Positions 1 to 9,362 of a stretch of DNA of 34,630 nucleotides are shown piece after piece. The notes under the pieces are model-generated. The model was not told the DNA's origin. It searched no databases and worked only from the letters and a program-made list of their open reading frames with translations. Location: the NCBI GenBank assembly GCA_002412425.1, contig DHVB01000024.1, positions 1 to 34,630 on the forward strand, read 5' to 3'. The translations under genes and the position numbers were made by a program. Each line of letters begins with the position of its first letter. Within the stretch, counting starts at the first letter, position 1. Origin of the DNA: Bacteroidales bacterium UBA5219. GTDB lineage: Bacteria; Bacteroidota; Bacteroidia; Bacteroidales; ML635J-15.

Positions 1-106
1 TGCGAAATGGGTCTTCTTCTGTACCACTGCCTTGCCATGGGTGTTCTTGCGAAAATGAAAAACACGAAAATAAAATTATTGTAAATACTAATATCAGCTT
101 TCTCAT
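1..106 (-). CDS. N-terminus of a secreted protein, cut by the window edge
   Basis: Reading leftward from an ATG at 106, the frame stays open to the window edge and gives 35 codons. The first 20 residues form a typical signal peptide: M-R-K, a hydrophobic stretch, then a cut site near SFSQ. After the signal comes W-x-G-S-G-T-E-E-D-P-F. Motifs of this kind often open large Bacteroidota surface proteins built from beta-helix or GLUG-type repeats. That family link is from memory. The rest of the protein lies outside the window, so its length and function are unknown. Confidence 0.6.
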   Translation of the reverse strand, partial: MRKLILVFTIILFSCFSFSQEHPWQGSGTEEDPFR

Positions 107-218
107 AATTAACAAATTTTAAATTTAACTTTAAGTTCTATATTTATAAGACAGTTTATGTTGTTAAAACGTTGCATGAGGGTTTAAACTTCATTAGTTT
201 TTATAGCAACTAACACAA

Positions 219-737
219 TCACAAGTTTAAATTCAAAAACATTTCTTTATAAATTTCTTCTGCTTCTTTTCCAAAGACACAAAATATTACTTTTTCTGGG
301 AATTTGTTTTGTTCTAAAAATTTTATTGTTTCAGTAACTGCAATTTTAGTTGCTTTATCAATTGGAAAAGAATACACACCTGTTGAAATTGATGGAAAAG
401 CTATAGTCTTAAATTGTTTTTCTGCAGCAATTTTCAAAGAATTTATATAAGCATTTGCTAACAATTCAGCTTCTTTATTATTTCCACCTCTCCAAACTGG
501 ACCAACAGTATGAATAACATATTTTGCAGGCAAGTTATATCCAAGTGTAATTTTTGCTTCTCCAGTTTCGCAACCATTAAGTTTACGGCATTCGTTTAAA
601 AGTTCGGAACCAGCTGCTCTGTGAATAGCACCATCAACTCCACCTCCACCTAATAAAGTTTTATTAGCAGCATTTACAATAGCATCAACTTTTAATTTGG
701 TAATATCGCCGTTGTGAATACTAAGTCTGTTCTTCAT
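219..737 (-). CDS. Macro-domain protein, probable O-acetyl-ADP-ribose deacetylase
   Basis: A single macro domain fills this 172-residue cytoplasmic protein. The ligand-binding signatures are clear: the NAAN motif near residues 22-25 (AIVNAANKTLLGGGGVDGAIH) and a second glycine loop SISTGVYSFP near residues 117-126. This matches the YmdB/MacroD branch, which hydrolyses O-acetyl-ADP-ribose and removes mono-ADP-ribose from proteins. Length fits a stand-alone member. It is transcribed away from the following glycosyltransferase. No ADP-ribosyltransferase or sirtuin gene lies beside it, so its partner cannot be read from context. Family assignment is firm; the exact substrate is inferred. Confidence 0.93.
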   Translation of the reverse strand: MKNRLSIHNGDITKLKVDAIVNAANKTLLGGGGVDGAIHRAAGSELLNECRKLNGCETGEAKITLGYNLPAKYVIHTVGPVWRGGNNKEAELLANAYINSLKIAAEKQFKTIAFPSISTGVYSFPIDKATKIAVTETIKFLEQNKFPEKVIFCVFGKEAEEIYKEMFLNLNL

Positions 738-805
738 TTGTTTTGATTTTTAAAATTTTCATAAATTTACATAAATTATTTTAATTTACCACAACGAAAT
801 ATTAG

Positions 806-832
806 TTGTTTACAAAATATTAACTATTTTTG
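806..832 (+). promoter_or_regulatory. Bacteroidota-type promoter for the GT2 gene
   Basis: TATTTTTG at 825-832 matches the Bacteroidota -7 consensus TAnnTTTG exactly. A TTG at 806-808 could be the -33 box, though its 16-base spacer is slightly short. Transcription would begin near 839. That rules out the in-frame TTG at 830 as a start and favours GTG at 863. Confidence 0.5.
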
Positions 833-862
833 CTTTTATTATTTAATTTACAAAAGATAGCA

Positions 863-1813
863 GTGAAAAAAAACATATCAATTATCGCATCTGTTTACAA
901 TGAGCAAGAAGGCTTAAACGAATTCTATTCTGTTTTAAAATCAGAATTACTTAAAATTAATGAAAATTATAATTTTGAAGTTATTTTTGTAAATGATGGC
1001 AGTAAAGACAATAGCCAAAAAATCATAAATCAAATTATTGAAAACGAAACTTCGCTAAAGATAAAAAGCATAGAATTTTCTCGTAATTTTGGTCATGAAG
1101 CAGCTATGATTGCAGGTATTGACAATTCAGAATCTGATTTTATAATTTGTATGGATGCAGATTTGCAACATCCGCCAAGTAAAATAGAAGATATGCTTGC
1201 AGAAACCGAAAAATCTGCCGAAATTATTCTTATGAACAGAACAAATCGTGAAGACCAAAAAGCAATGGGCAAATTATCCTCTTCATTATTTTATAAAACT
1301 GTAAGTTTCCTATCTGGTCATCGCTTTGAGCCAAATGCTTCTGATTTTTTCTTAATTTCAAAAGATGTTGCAAATGTTTTACGAAATAATTTTAGAGAAA
1401 GAAATCGTTTTTTAAGAGGCTATATACAAATTATTGGTTTCAACATAACAAGTTTAGATTATGTTGCTAGTGCAAGAATTGCTGGAACAAGCAATTATAA
1501 TTTTAAAAAGCTTTTCAAATTAGCCTTTACCGCAATATTTGCTTTTTCAGAAAAACCATTAAGAATATCTGTAATCATATCAATGTTATATTTTTTATTT
1601 TCAATAATTCTTATTATTGTTAGTTTAGTTTCATATTTTTTAGAAAACAAAATACCATCTGGTTACACAACAATAATTATTTCACAAAGTATTGGATTTG
1701 CAATTCTAAGTTTCTTAATTGCTATTTTATCAATATATTTTGGCAAAAGCCTATCCGAGATAAAAGACAGACCTATTTATATAATTAAAAATTCTAAGAC
1801 AAATGAAGCCTAA
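863..1813 (+). CDS. Family 2 glycosyltransferase, polyprenyl-phosphate sugar transferase type (GtrB/DPM1-like)
   Basis: A GT-A glycosyltransferase domain opens with NISIIASVYNE and carries the nucleotide-sugar motif MDADLQHPP, followed by two C-terminal membrane segments. This architecture is that of GtrB/ArnC/dolichol-phosphate-mannose synthase enzymes, which load a sugar onto polyprenyl phosphate at the inner face of the membrane. The frame is open to a TTG at 830, but that codon overlaps a promoter -7 box, so I start at GTG 863, just before the conserved KKNISIIASVYNE. The end overlaps the next gene by 11 bases, which implies co-expression. The next gene is a polytopic membrane protein and a GtrA homologue follows on the other strand, so the job is probably lipid-linked glycan modification. 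The sugar is not known. Confidence 0.88.
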   Translation: MKKNISIIASVYNEQEGLNEFYSVLKSELLKINENYNFEVIFVNDGSKDNSQKIINQIIENETSLKIKSIEFSRNFGHEAAMIAGIDNSESDFIICMDADLQHPPSKIEDMLAETEKSAEIILMNRTNREDQKAMGKLSSSLFYKTVSFLSGHRFEPNASDFFLISKDVANVLRNNFRERNRFLRGYIQIIGFNITSLDYVASARIAGTSNYNFKKLFKLAFTAIFAFSEKPLRISVIISMLYFLFSIILIIVSLVSYFLENKIPSGYTTIIISQSIGFAILSFLIAILSIYFGKSLSEIKDRPIYIIKNSKTNEA

Positions 1814-3605
1814 TAGTTTATTTAGTAAAATAAAAAATCAAATAAATAATGGAAATTTGCTATATGCCTTAATTATTTGCTTATTGCTTTTCTCAATTTT
1901 TCCATTTATTTATCTTATTCAATACAATTTGCCGGGTGCTAGCGACGATATGCTGAACTCTCATGTATTTAAAGAATTTTCGTATTTTGATGCAATTTCT
2001 GAATGGTATAAAACAGGTTATAACGGCAGATATGCTAATTCTGCATTACTATTGCTTCCTGGACGACCTTATATGAACGTATGGTTTGCTAGAACAATCC
2101 CACATTTAAGTTTCTTATGTTTACTACTTTCTGCATACTTTTTAGTTCGCTCCATTTTTAAAAACATTAATATAAAAAATTCAATTTTAATAACATTAAC
2201 TTTTGTTTCTTTCTATATTTGTTTTATTCCATCTATTCGTGAATTTTATTGGTTCTCTGGGTCAAGTGTTTATATCTTACCAGCAATTTTATATCTACTA
2301 ATGCTTGGCTTACTTATAAGTTTTTTTAATAAAAATAATAACCCACTAGTAATTATTGCGTTAATCGTTTGTTTATTTTTCACAATAGGATCTCACGAAG
2401 CATGGGTAGTACTTTGCTTTTTCACAATTTTAGGATTTGTTATTTTTGAATTAATAAACAAAAGAAAATTTAAACTATCTACATATATTATAATTGCATG
2501 TACTTTAGTTTTAACTTATTTTTTTATAAAAGCTCCTGGAAATACAAATAGATTATATAACGAATCTCAAGTTTTTGACAATGGCGACTTTTTAGGTTCT
2601 GCCATAATGTCAACATTTGAAAGCATGAGCTTGATTAGCAAGTGGTTTGTTAATTTTGGATTTTTACTTATCATTGTAGCAATTTTAACCTATCCAAGAA
2701 AAAATGAACAAACAAAATACGCTGGCACAAAAACTATTTTACTTGTAGTTGCAATATTATTATCTGTTTTTATTAGTGTTTTCATTTTAAAATTTTCTTT
2801 AGGACACTTGACTTACCCTATGAGATATAGAGGAATTATTCCAGGTTATACTATTGCATTAATACTATTTTTATGCTTATTATTAAATTCTCGAAATGTT
2901 TTTTATATTAAAGAAAGATATAAAAATATAAATTTATCTTATGCTTTGCTGCTATTAGGTCTTATCTTCAATATCACATCATCTGAAAACTTAAAAGATG
3001 CTTATGTTGACATAGTATCACATAGAGCAAAAATAGAATCTGAACAAGTGCAATGGGTTGAAAATTTTATTTCATCTAGCGACCAAGAAACCATATACAT
3101 ACCAAGTATAAATAAAGGAACAAAAACTCTTTATTTCTTAGAAATACCTGAACCCAACACTTGGTATGCATGGGTATTGAAAGTTCATACAAATAAAAAC
3201 ATATTTATAGACCATTCATTAAATTTCGAGAAATTCCAATTTTCACATGACTCAACTACCCTAAGCCTAACTGTAAACCCTCAAGATGAATTTAGTCATA
3301 CTCATGAATTTCCTATTGACGATATTAAAAAAAATAATTTTACTAAACTTAGACTTCGTGCAATTATTAACAATGATAGCAATATTAGTCATGAAAATAA
3401 AATATTGTTGGTAATTCAATGTGGAGATTTTTGGAAAGCCTATAATATTGAAGATTTAAAGGCTATTCATAATAATGGTCTTTTCTCAATAACTCACAAT
3501 ATCAATACAAAAATTCTCAACTCTGATGTATTAAAAGTTTATTTTTGGAATACTGAAATGGACTCTTTAAACATAAGTAAATTCAAAATTTATTTAGAAG
3601 AATAA
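1803..3605 (+). CDS. DUF6056-like polytopic membrane protein, possible GT-C glycosyltransferase
   Basis: This 600-residue protein has about ten membrane segments through residue ~400, then a soluble C-terminal part of about 200 residues that is beta-rich and probably periplasmic. Between the first two membrane segments is an acidic loop, GASDDMLNSHVF, followed by a NGRYANS motif. An aspartate pair in the first outer loop is typical of GT-C enzymes that use polyprenyl-linked donors, and the pattern fits DUF6056 as I recall it. It overlaps the polyprenyl-sugar transferase before it by 11 bases. That fits a GtrC-like role: moving the sugar from the lipid carrier to an acceptor outside the inner membrane. 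The acceptor is unknown. The family call is moderate and the enzymatic role is inference. Confidence 0.65.
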   Translation: MKPNSLFSKIKNQINNGNLLYALIICLLLFSIFPFIYLIQYNLPGASDDMLNSHVFKEFSYFDAISEWYKTGYNGRYANSALLLLPGRPYMNVWFARTIPHLSFLCLLLSAYFLVRSIFKNINIKNSILITLTFVSFYICFIPSIREFYWFSGSSVYILPAILYLLMLGLLISFFNKNNNPLVIIALIVCLFFTIGSHEAWVVLCFFTILGFVIFELINKRKFKLSTYIIIACTLVLTYFFIKAPGNTNRLYNESQVFDNGDFLGSAIMSTFESMSLISKWFVNFGFLLIIVAILTYPRKNEQTKYAGTKTILLVVAILLSVFISVFILKFSLGHLTYPMRYRGIIPGYTIALILFLCLLLNSRNVFYIKERYKNINLSYALLLLGLIFNITSSENLKDAYVDIVSHRAKIESEQVQWVENFISSSDQETIYIPSINKGTKTLYFLEIPEPNTWYAWVLKVHTNKNIFIDHSLNFEKFQFSHDSTTLSLTVNPQDEFSHTHEFPIDDIKKNNFTKLRLRAIINNDSNISHENKILLVIQCGDFWKAYNIEDLKAIHNNGLFSITHNINTKILNSDVLKVYFWNTEMDSLNISKFKIYLEE

Positions 3606-3613
3606 TACTAATT

Positions 3614-4117
3614 TCATTCCTTTACAGGCGTTGTCTTAAAAGAAAAATATCTTTGCATAAAATATGAATATACAATAACTAAGCACGTAGTTAGAATTTT
3701 TGATAATGTTGCCCAAATATTACAATATTCAACAAAGAATTTTAAGAAAATATAGTTTAAGAAAATTGCTCCTATAACTGTAAGTCCATAGCGAAAAAGT
3801 TGCTTTCTTCCTCTTAGTTGCGATTGAGTAAAAGTTACATATTTTGCTAATAAAAATCCTGTAGTAAATGTAATAGGAAAAACAAAAGCAAAAGCTGCAA
3901 TATGAGGACTGAGAGTTACAAAATACAAGTCTAAATTTTGTTTTTGGAAAACATAGTTGTAGAAAACAAAATACAGAAAAATATCTAAAACTGTATTTAA
4001 ACCTCCAGTAAAGCCATATCTAAACGTAACTTGTGGAATATATGAACTAAAAGGCTTATAAAACCAGTCGGCTACTGTGATTATTATTTTTCTACAAAAA
4101 CCTAAAATTTTCAGCAT
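3614..4117 (-). CDS. GtrA-family membrane protein
   Basis: A 167-residue protein with four membrane segments in the GtrA pattern: FRYGFTGGLNTVLDI at the start of the first, a central FLLAKYVTF motif, and a last helix ending in YSYFMQRYFSFK. GtrA proteins are small inner-membrane proteins proposed to flip polyprenyl-phosphate sugars across the membrane. The gene converges on the DUF6056 gene with only 8 bases between the two stops. With the GT2 enzyme the three give a complete Gtr-like set, although on two transcripts. A likely promoter lies at 4133-4140. Confidence 0.9.
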   Translation of the reverse strand: MLKILGFCRKIIITVADWFYKPFSSYIPQVTFRYGFTGGLNTVLDIFLYFVFYNYVFQKQNLDLYFVTLSPHIAAFAFVFPITFTTGFLLAKYVTFTQSQLRGRKQLFRYGLTVIGAIFLNYIFLKFFVEYCNIWATLSKILTTCLVIVYSYFMQRYFSFKTTPVKE

Positions 4118-4132
4118 AAACTTTCTTTATGA

Positions 4133-4140
4133 CAAATTTA
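4133..4140 (-). promoter_or_regulatory. Candidate -7 promoter element for the GtrA gene
   Basis: On the minus strand this reads TAAATTTG, an exact TAnnTTTG match 16 bases ahead of the GtrA start codon. No good -33 box is visible, and the implied leader is only about 9 bases. Confidence 0.35.
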
Positions 4141-4179
4141 TAAAAAATTTTATTAATAGCCTGCTTTATTATTTTATTT

Positions 4180-5700
4180 TTATACCAAAATTTTTCCTGT
4201 CATTTCGCTAGGAATAGCTAAATTCATCATTTTTAAAATTGTTGGAGCCACATCTGCTAACACTCCATTTTCAATTTTCTTATATTCAGAATTTATTAAA
4301 ATACAAGGTACAGGATTTAATGAATGTGCTGTATTTGGTGTTCCATCGTCATTAAGAGCATTGTCAGCATTTCCATGGTCGGCAATTATTAAAATTTGAT
4401 AATCATTTTTAATCGCTAATTCAACCACTTCGCCCATTGCAGTATCAACAGTTTCAACAGCTTTAACAATTGCATCATACACTCCTGTATGTCCGACCAT
4501 ATCACAATTAGCAAAATTTACAACTATTAAATTATGAATATTTTTTTCAATTTCAGCCATTAACGCCTTTTTAACTTCTGGAGCACTCATTTCTGGCTTC
4601 AAGTCATAGGTTGCAACTTTTTGCGAAGGAATTAAAATTCTGGTTTCGTTTTCAAATTTTTCTTCACGCCCACCACTAAAAAAGAAACTTACATGTGCAT
4701 ATTTTTCTGTTTCAGCAATTCTAAGCTGACTTAAACCATTTTTAGCAATAACTTCGCCAAGAGTTTTGTTTAAATTATCCTTTTCATAAATAACATTTAT
4801 ACCCTTAAAGCTTTCGTCGTAACGAGTCATGGTAAAATACTCTAAATCAAGAGTTTTCATTCCATGTTCAGGCATATCTTTTTGAGTAAGAACTGTAGTA
4901 ATTTGCCTTAATCTATCGGTTCTAAAATTAAAACAAATAACAACATCTCCAGATTGAATTTTTGTTACAGGATTTCTGTCTTTATCGGTCATTACTATTG
5001 GTTCTATAAACTCATCTGTAATGTCGTTGTCGTAAGATTCCTGCATTGATTTTAAAATATCAGTTGATTTTTTCCCAATTCCTTCCAACATCAAGTCGTA
5101 ACCTTTTTTCACTCTCTCCCATCTTTTGTCTCTATCCATTGTATAGTAACGACCAACAAGGCTTGCTAGTTTAACATTGGAATTTTCTAAAGCATCTGTA
5201 ACTTTTTTTAAGAAACCAATTCCACTTTTTGGGTCAGTATCTCTACCGTCTGTTAAAGCATGAATAAAAGTTTTTTTCAAGCCTAAATCATCAGAAAGCT
5301 TTACTATTGCAAGCAAATGGTCTTCAGTTGAGTGAACTCCGCCATTTGAAACTAAACCTAAAAGATGAACTTGTTTATCATTTTCTTTTGCATATTTAAA
5401 AGCTTTTAATAAAACTGGATTTTGAAAAAACTTACCACTTTCTATTTCTTTATTTATCTTAACTAAATCTTGATACACAACACGTCCAGCACCAATATTC
5501 AAATGTCCAACTTCAGAATTTCCCATTTGACCTTTAGGTAAACCAACATTTTCGCCGTCAGTAAGTAATTCAGAATTTGGAAAGTTTTTTATAAATTTAT
5601 CGTAATTTGGTGTTTTTGCATTACTAATAACATCGGCTTTTTGTCCATTTCCCTTGCCCCAGCCGTCTAAAATCATTAAAACTACTTTTTGCTTTGTCAT
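4180..5700 (-). CDS. gpmI: 2,3-bisphosphoglycerate-independent phosphoglycerate mutase
   Basis: This glycolytic enzyme interconverts 3- and 2-phosphoglycerate without a bisphosphoglycerate cofactor, using two metal ions. The 506-residue length is normal for the family. The N-terminal metal motif LMILDGWG (Asp12) is present, and the phosphorylated serine is Ser62 in QMGNSEVGHLNIGAGR. The transferase insert follows (HALTDGRDTDP, then RYYTMDRDKRW), and the second metal site IADHGNADN is near the C-terminus. It is probably a single-gene transcript, divergent from the TonB-dependent receptor, with a promoter element at 5762-5769. Confidence 0.97.
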   Translation of the reverse strand: MTKQKVVLMILDGWGKGNGQKADVISNAKTPNYDKFIKNFPNSELLTDGENVGLPKGQMGNSEVGHLNIGAGRVVYQDLVKINKEIESGKFFQNPVLLKAFKYAKENDKQVHLLGLVSNGGVHSTEDHLLAIVKLSDDLGLKKTFIHALTDGRDTDPKSGIGFLKKVTDALENSNVKLASLVGRYYTMDRDKRWERVKKGYDLMLEGIGKKSTDILKSMQESYDNDITDEFIEPIVMTDKDRNPVTKIQSGDVVICFNFRTDRLRQITTVLTQKDMPEHGMKTLDLEYFTMTRYDESFKGINVIYEKDNLNKTLGEVIAKNGLSQLRIAETEKYAHVSFFFSGGREEKFENETRILIPSQKVATYDLKPEMSAPEVKKALMAEIEKNIHNLIVVNFANCDMVGHTGVYDAIVKAVETVDTAMGEVVELAIKNDYQILIIADHGNADNALNDDGTPNTAHSLNPVPCILINSEYKKIENGVLADVAPTILKMMNLAIPSEMTGKILV

Positions 5701-5761
5701 TTTTTTATATTTTTATCTTATTCAATAAACAGTAAAATTTAAAATTAGTTTTATTTTGACG

Positions 5762-5769
5762 CAAAAATA
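5762..5769 (-). promoter_or_regulatory. Candidate -7 promoter element for gpmI
   Basis: On the minus strand this reads TATTTTTG, an exact TAnnTTTG match giving a leader of about 55 bases before gpmI. The -33 region is not recognisable. Confidence 0.4.
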
Positions 5770-5837
5770 ATAAAATTATTGATTTTGATTGATGATTATT
5801 TGTGCTTGTAAAACATATTTAAAAATCGAAATTTTGC

Positions 5838-5868
5838 TTGTAAAAAATAAAAAGTTTAGATATATTTG
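5838..5868 (+). promoter_or_regulatory. Bacteroidota promoter for the TonB-dependent receptor operon
   Basis: A TTG at 5838-5840, a 20-base spacer and TATATTTG at 5861-5868 together match the -33/-7 pattern of Bacteroidota housekeeping promoters. The start codon at 5890 follows with a leader of about 15 bases. Confidence 0.6.
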
Positions 5869-5889
5869 CATACGTTATAATCAAAAAAA

Positions 5890-8268
5890 ATGAAGCTTAA
5901 ATTAATATATTTTGCATTTTTTATATTTATTGGTTTGCCTTTGTTTTCTCAAAAATATACGGTAAGTGGTTATATAAAAGACAAACACACAGGCGAAGAT
6001 TTATTAGGCGCAAATATAATGGTTAAAGACCAAAATATTGGGACAACAACAAATGCTTATGGCTTTTACTCTCTTTCTATTCCTGCAGGCGAATATGAAA
6101 TAATATACTCTTTTGTTGGTTATGAAGAAGTTGTTGAAAAAATAAAATTAAATTCAAATAAAAGTTTAAATATCTCTTTAGAAACTTCTGCTATAATTTC
6201 TCAAGAAGTAATTGTTAGTGGTGAAAAAAACAAAAACGTTGAAGATTCAAAAATGTCCGTAATAAAATTGCCTGTAGAAACGATTAAAACTCTTCCTGCA
6301 TTTATGGGTGAAGTAGATATTTTAAAAACTTTACAGCTACTTCCTGGCATTCAATCTGCTGGCGATGGAAACTCTGGTTTTTATGTACGCGGTGGAGGTC
6401 CCGACCAAAATTTAGTACTATTAGACGAGGCTACTGTATATAACGCTGCTCACTTGTTTGGCTTTTTCTCTGTCTTTAATGCAGATGCAATAAAAGACAT
6501 GGAAATTTATAAAGGTGGAATGCCCGCAGAATATGGTGGACGAATAAGTTCTGTGCTTGATATTTCAATGAAAAATGGAAATATGAACAAATATCAAGTA
6601 GAAGGTGGAATTGGAACTATTGCATCAAGACTTACTGTGCAAGGTCCAATTGTAAAAGAAAAATCATCTTTTATTATTTCTGGTCGTAGAACTTATGCAG
6701 ATATATTAATACAGCCCTTTATAAAAGAGACATCTCCATTTAAAGGCTCTGGTTACTATTTTTATGATTTGAATGCAAAACTTAATTATAGATTTTCAGA
6801 TAAAGACAGATTATACCTTAGCGCATATTACGGAAAAGATATTTTTGATTTCAAATCAAAAGAAGCAAATTTTAACGTAAAAATCCCTTGGGGAAATGGA
6901 ACTGGTAGCATTAGGTGGAATCATCTTTTTAACTCCAAATTTTTCTCAAACACAACTTTAGTAGCCTCAGATTATAAATTTCAAACTGCAATAGAAATGG
7001 GCGATGAAGACAAACCCAATGAAGGCATGAGATTTATTCAAAATTCTGGAGTTAGAGATTATTACATTAAACAAGATTTCACACTTCTACCAAATCCTAA
7101 ACACACAATCAAATTTGGGCTAAATTATATTTATCATATTTTTACTCCTAATTCTGTAAATGCAAAATTAGGCGAAACTGAGTATGATTTTTCATCTGTA
7201 CAAAAACAAAAAGCTCACGATGCTGCAATTTATATTGGAGACGATTTTAAAATTTCTGACAAAGTTACTATTTACGGTGGTTTTAGAGCTGCAATGTTTA
7301 ATCAAGCTGGAAAATTCGTAAGATATGTTAAAGACGAGAATTTAATGAATAATATAGACACTATAACATATGGAAAAGGAGAAACTGTTGCATTTTACGA
7401 CTCTTACGAACCAAGAGCTAGCATAAAAGTTAGTTTAGACAAAAATTCTTCTGTAAAGGCATCTTTTATGCAAAATAAACAATTTATTCATTTAGCTTCT
7501 TTGTCGGCTTCGACCCTGCCAACAGATTTGTGGGTGCCTTGTAGCGATGTTGTAAAACCACAGGGCGGTCGTCAATATGCAATAGGATATTTCAGGAATT
7601 TTTTTAACGACCATTTCGAAACTTCTGTCGAAGCCTATTACAAAAGTCTTTACGACCTAATTGAATATGCCGATGGTGCTTTACCCGGCGATGATGTAAA
7701 CGACAATCCAGATAATTATTTTGTTTTTGGAGATGGTTATTCTTACGGAGCAGAATTGTTTATAAAAAAGAGAACTGGACGTTTTACAGGCTGGATTGGT
7801 TACACTTGGTCTAAAACAGAAAGAATTTTTGATGATATAAACGGTGGTGAACCATTTCCTGCAAAATATGACCGCCGACACGATTTGTCTTTAACAACAA
7901 CTTATCAAATTACTGAAAAATGGACTGCTTCCTTAGTTTTTGTTTTTGCAACAGGAAATACAACTACTTTACCAATAGCAAGATATATGATAGACGGTGA
8001 TTTGATAAGCGAATATGGACCACGAAATTCTTACAGAATGGATCCATATCATCGTTTAGATCTTTCCGTAACATATCAACACAAAAAAACCGACAAATGG
8101 GAATCTTCTTGGAACTTTTCAATATTTAATGTGTATAATAGAAAAAATCCATATTTTATTTATTTAGAAGATAAAGGTTCTGTTGAAACTGGCGATTTTA
8201 CAACAACAGCTAAACAAATTTCTTTAATTCCTATTTTACCATCAATAACTTGGAATTTTAAATTTTAA
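5890..8268 (+). CDS. TonB-dependent outer-membrane receptor with carboxypeptidase-like N-terminal domain
   Basis: A signal peptide ending near LPLFSQ leads into a carboxypeptidase-regulatory-like beta-sandwich at about residues 24-110 (YTVSGYIKDKHTGEDLLGAN). A plug domain follows at about 120-230 (LLPGIQSAGDGNSGFYVRGG, NLVLLDEATVYN), then a 22-strand-type barrel to the C-terminus. At 792 residues it is far shorter than SusC proteins and is not part of a SusC/SusD pair. The next gene, 3 bases on, is a DUF4249 lipoprotein, a partnership common in Bacteroidota. Such receptors take up ligands too large for porins using proton-motive force relayed by TonB. Nothing nearby identifies the ligand. Confidence 0.93.
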   Translation: MKLKLIYFAFFIFIGLPLFSQKYTVSGYIKDKHTGEDLLGANIMVKDQNIGTTTNAYGFYSLSIPAGEYEIIYSFVGYEEVVEKIKLNSNKSLNISLETSAIISQEVIVSGEKNKNVEDSKMSVIKLPVETIKTLPAFMGEVDILKTLQLLPGIQSAGDGNSGFYVRGGGPDQNLVLLDEATVYNAAHLFGFFSVFNADAIKDMEIYKGGMPAEYGGRISSVLDISMKNGNMNKYQVEGGIGTIASRLTVQGPIVKEKSSFIISGRRTYADILIQPFIKETSPFKGSGYYFYDLNAKLNYRFSDKDRLYLSAYYGKDIFDFKSKEANFNVKIPWGNGTGSIRWNHLFNSKFFSNTTLVASDYKFQTAIEMGDEDKPNEGMRFIQNSGVRDYYIKQDFTLLPNPKHTIKFGLNYIYHIFTPNSVNAKLGETEYDFSSVQKQKAHDAAIYIGDDFKISDKVTIYGGFRAAMFNQAGKFVRYVKDENLMNNIDTITYGKGETVAFYDSYEPRASIKVSLDKNSSVKASFMQNKQFIHLASLSASTLPTDLWVPCSDVVKPQGGRQYAIGYFRNFFNDHFETSVEAYYKSLYDLIEYADGALPGDDVNDNPDNYFVFGDGYSYGAELFIKKRTGRFTGWIGYTWSKTERIFDDINGGEPFPAKYDRRHDLSLTTTYQITEKWTASLVFVFATGNTTTLPIARYMIDGDLISEYGPRNSYRMDPYHRLDLSVTYQHKKTDKWESSWNFSIFNVYNRKNPYFIYLEDKGSVETGDFTTTAKQISLIPILPSITWNFKF

Positions 8269-8271
8269 TTT

Positions 8272-9204
8272 ATGAAAATGAAACTGAGAAATATTATATT
8301 TTTACTTTTAATAATCATAACTTCATCTTGCATAAAAGATATTAGCTTAGAATTACCTAAAGCTGACGAAAAACTTGTAATAGAAGCAATGATAGATTCT
8401 GATGATTATCCAATAGTTTTTATTTCAAAAAATTCAAGTTATTTTACTAATATTGATACAACAATACTAAATGCTTCAATTGTTAAAGGTTCAGATGCTT
8501 GCGTAATTGTTTCTAACGGAGCTATTACCGACACTTTAAAGCCTACAATTATGGAAAGATACCCATATCACGGTTACCGTGGCACAAAATTTAAAGGCGA
8601 GGTTAACAAATCATATGATTTAAAAATTTTATACCAAGATAAGGAATATAACTCAACAACAACAATACCTGAGCCTGTACCTATTGATTCTGTATGGTTT
8701 AATCTATTGCCAGGAAATGATACAATGGGTTTTTTAGGCTTTAAATTTACTGACCCAGAAAAATTTGGAAATTATTACACCTTTTATGTTAAAGTCTTAG
8801 AACAACAAAAATGGTATTATCGTCCTTCGTTTGGCTCACATATTTTAGACGATAAATTATTAAATGGTCAAGAATTTTCTTACACACCATTAACTAAAGG
8901 TTATGAACGAAATGCTTACTATCATAATGTTTGGTTAGATGAAGATTTAGATTTTCTAAGTTTAGTTTGCTTTAAAGTTGGCGACAGTGTAAGTTTAAAA
9001 ATGTCAGCAATTGATGCAAATAGTTTTAATTTTTGGAGTTCTGTTTACAGAAATGTTTTAACAGGAAGCAATCCTTTTACCAACCCTGCATCAGTAAAAT
9101 CAAATATTTATGGCAGTCCAGCTAATGGTCATTGGATAGGTTCTGGAACTCATTTTACAAATGTTTATATCACAGATAGTGCAACTTTGATATTAATTCC
9201 ATAA
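8272..9204 (+). CDS. DUF4249 lipoprotein partner of the TonB-dependent receptor
   Basis: This 310-residue protein begins with a lipoprotein signal: a hydrophobic stretch ending in ITSSC, with lipid-bearing Cys20. The mature part is beta-rich and starts with ISLELPKADEKLVIEAMIDSD, the usual opening of DUF4249 proteins. These sit on the outer membrane and are encoded directly after non-SusC TonB receptors. By analogy with SusD they may help capture ligand, but that is not established. It starts 3 bases after the receptor stop, so the two are one transcript. Confidence 0.85.
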   Translation: MKMKLRNIIFLLLIIITSSCIKDISLELPKADEKLVIEAMIDSDDYPIVFISKNSSYFTNIDTTILNASIVKGSDACVIVSNGAITDTLKPTIMERYPYHGYRGTKFKGEVNKSYDLKILYQDKEYNSTTTIPEPVPIDSVWFNLLPGNDTMGFLGFKFTDPEKFGNYYTFYVKVLEQQKWYYRPSFGSHILDDKLLNGQEFSYTPLTKGYERNAYYHNVWLDEDLDFLSLVCFKVGDSVSLKMSAIDANSFNFWSSVYRNVLTGSNPFTNPASVKSNIYGSPANGHWIGSGTHFTNVYITDSATLILIP

Positions 9205-9362
9205 AATAATTATTATTTATATTTTCTTTCAAAACCATATGTAAATTCAAAAAAAATAACAAATTTTTATTTAGAATTAAAAAAAAATATTAATTTCGGG
9301 CAAACTATTTGTAGTCTTTTTAGTTATATATTTATGAAATTATTATAAAAAATATTTTTACT

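Noticed and set aside
5890..9204. A SusC/SusD polysaccharide-utilisation locus
   Set aside because: The receptor is much shorter than SusC, its partner is a DUF4249 protein rather than SusD, and no glycoside hydrolase is adjacent.
9291..9298. TAATTTCG as a promoter box for the DsbD-like gene
   Set aside because: It differs from TAnnTTTG at one fixed position, no -33 box accompanies it, and other weak candidates lie nearby (around 9309-9345).
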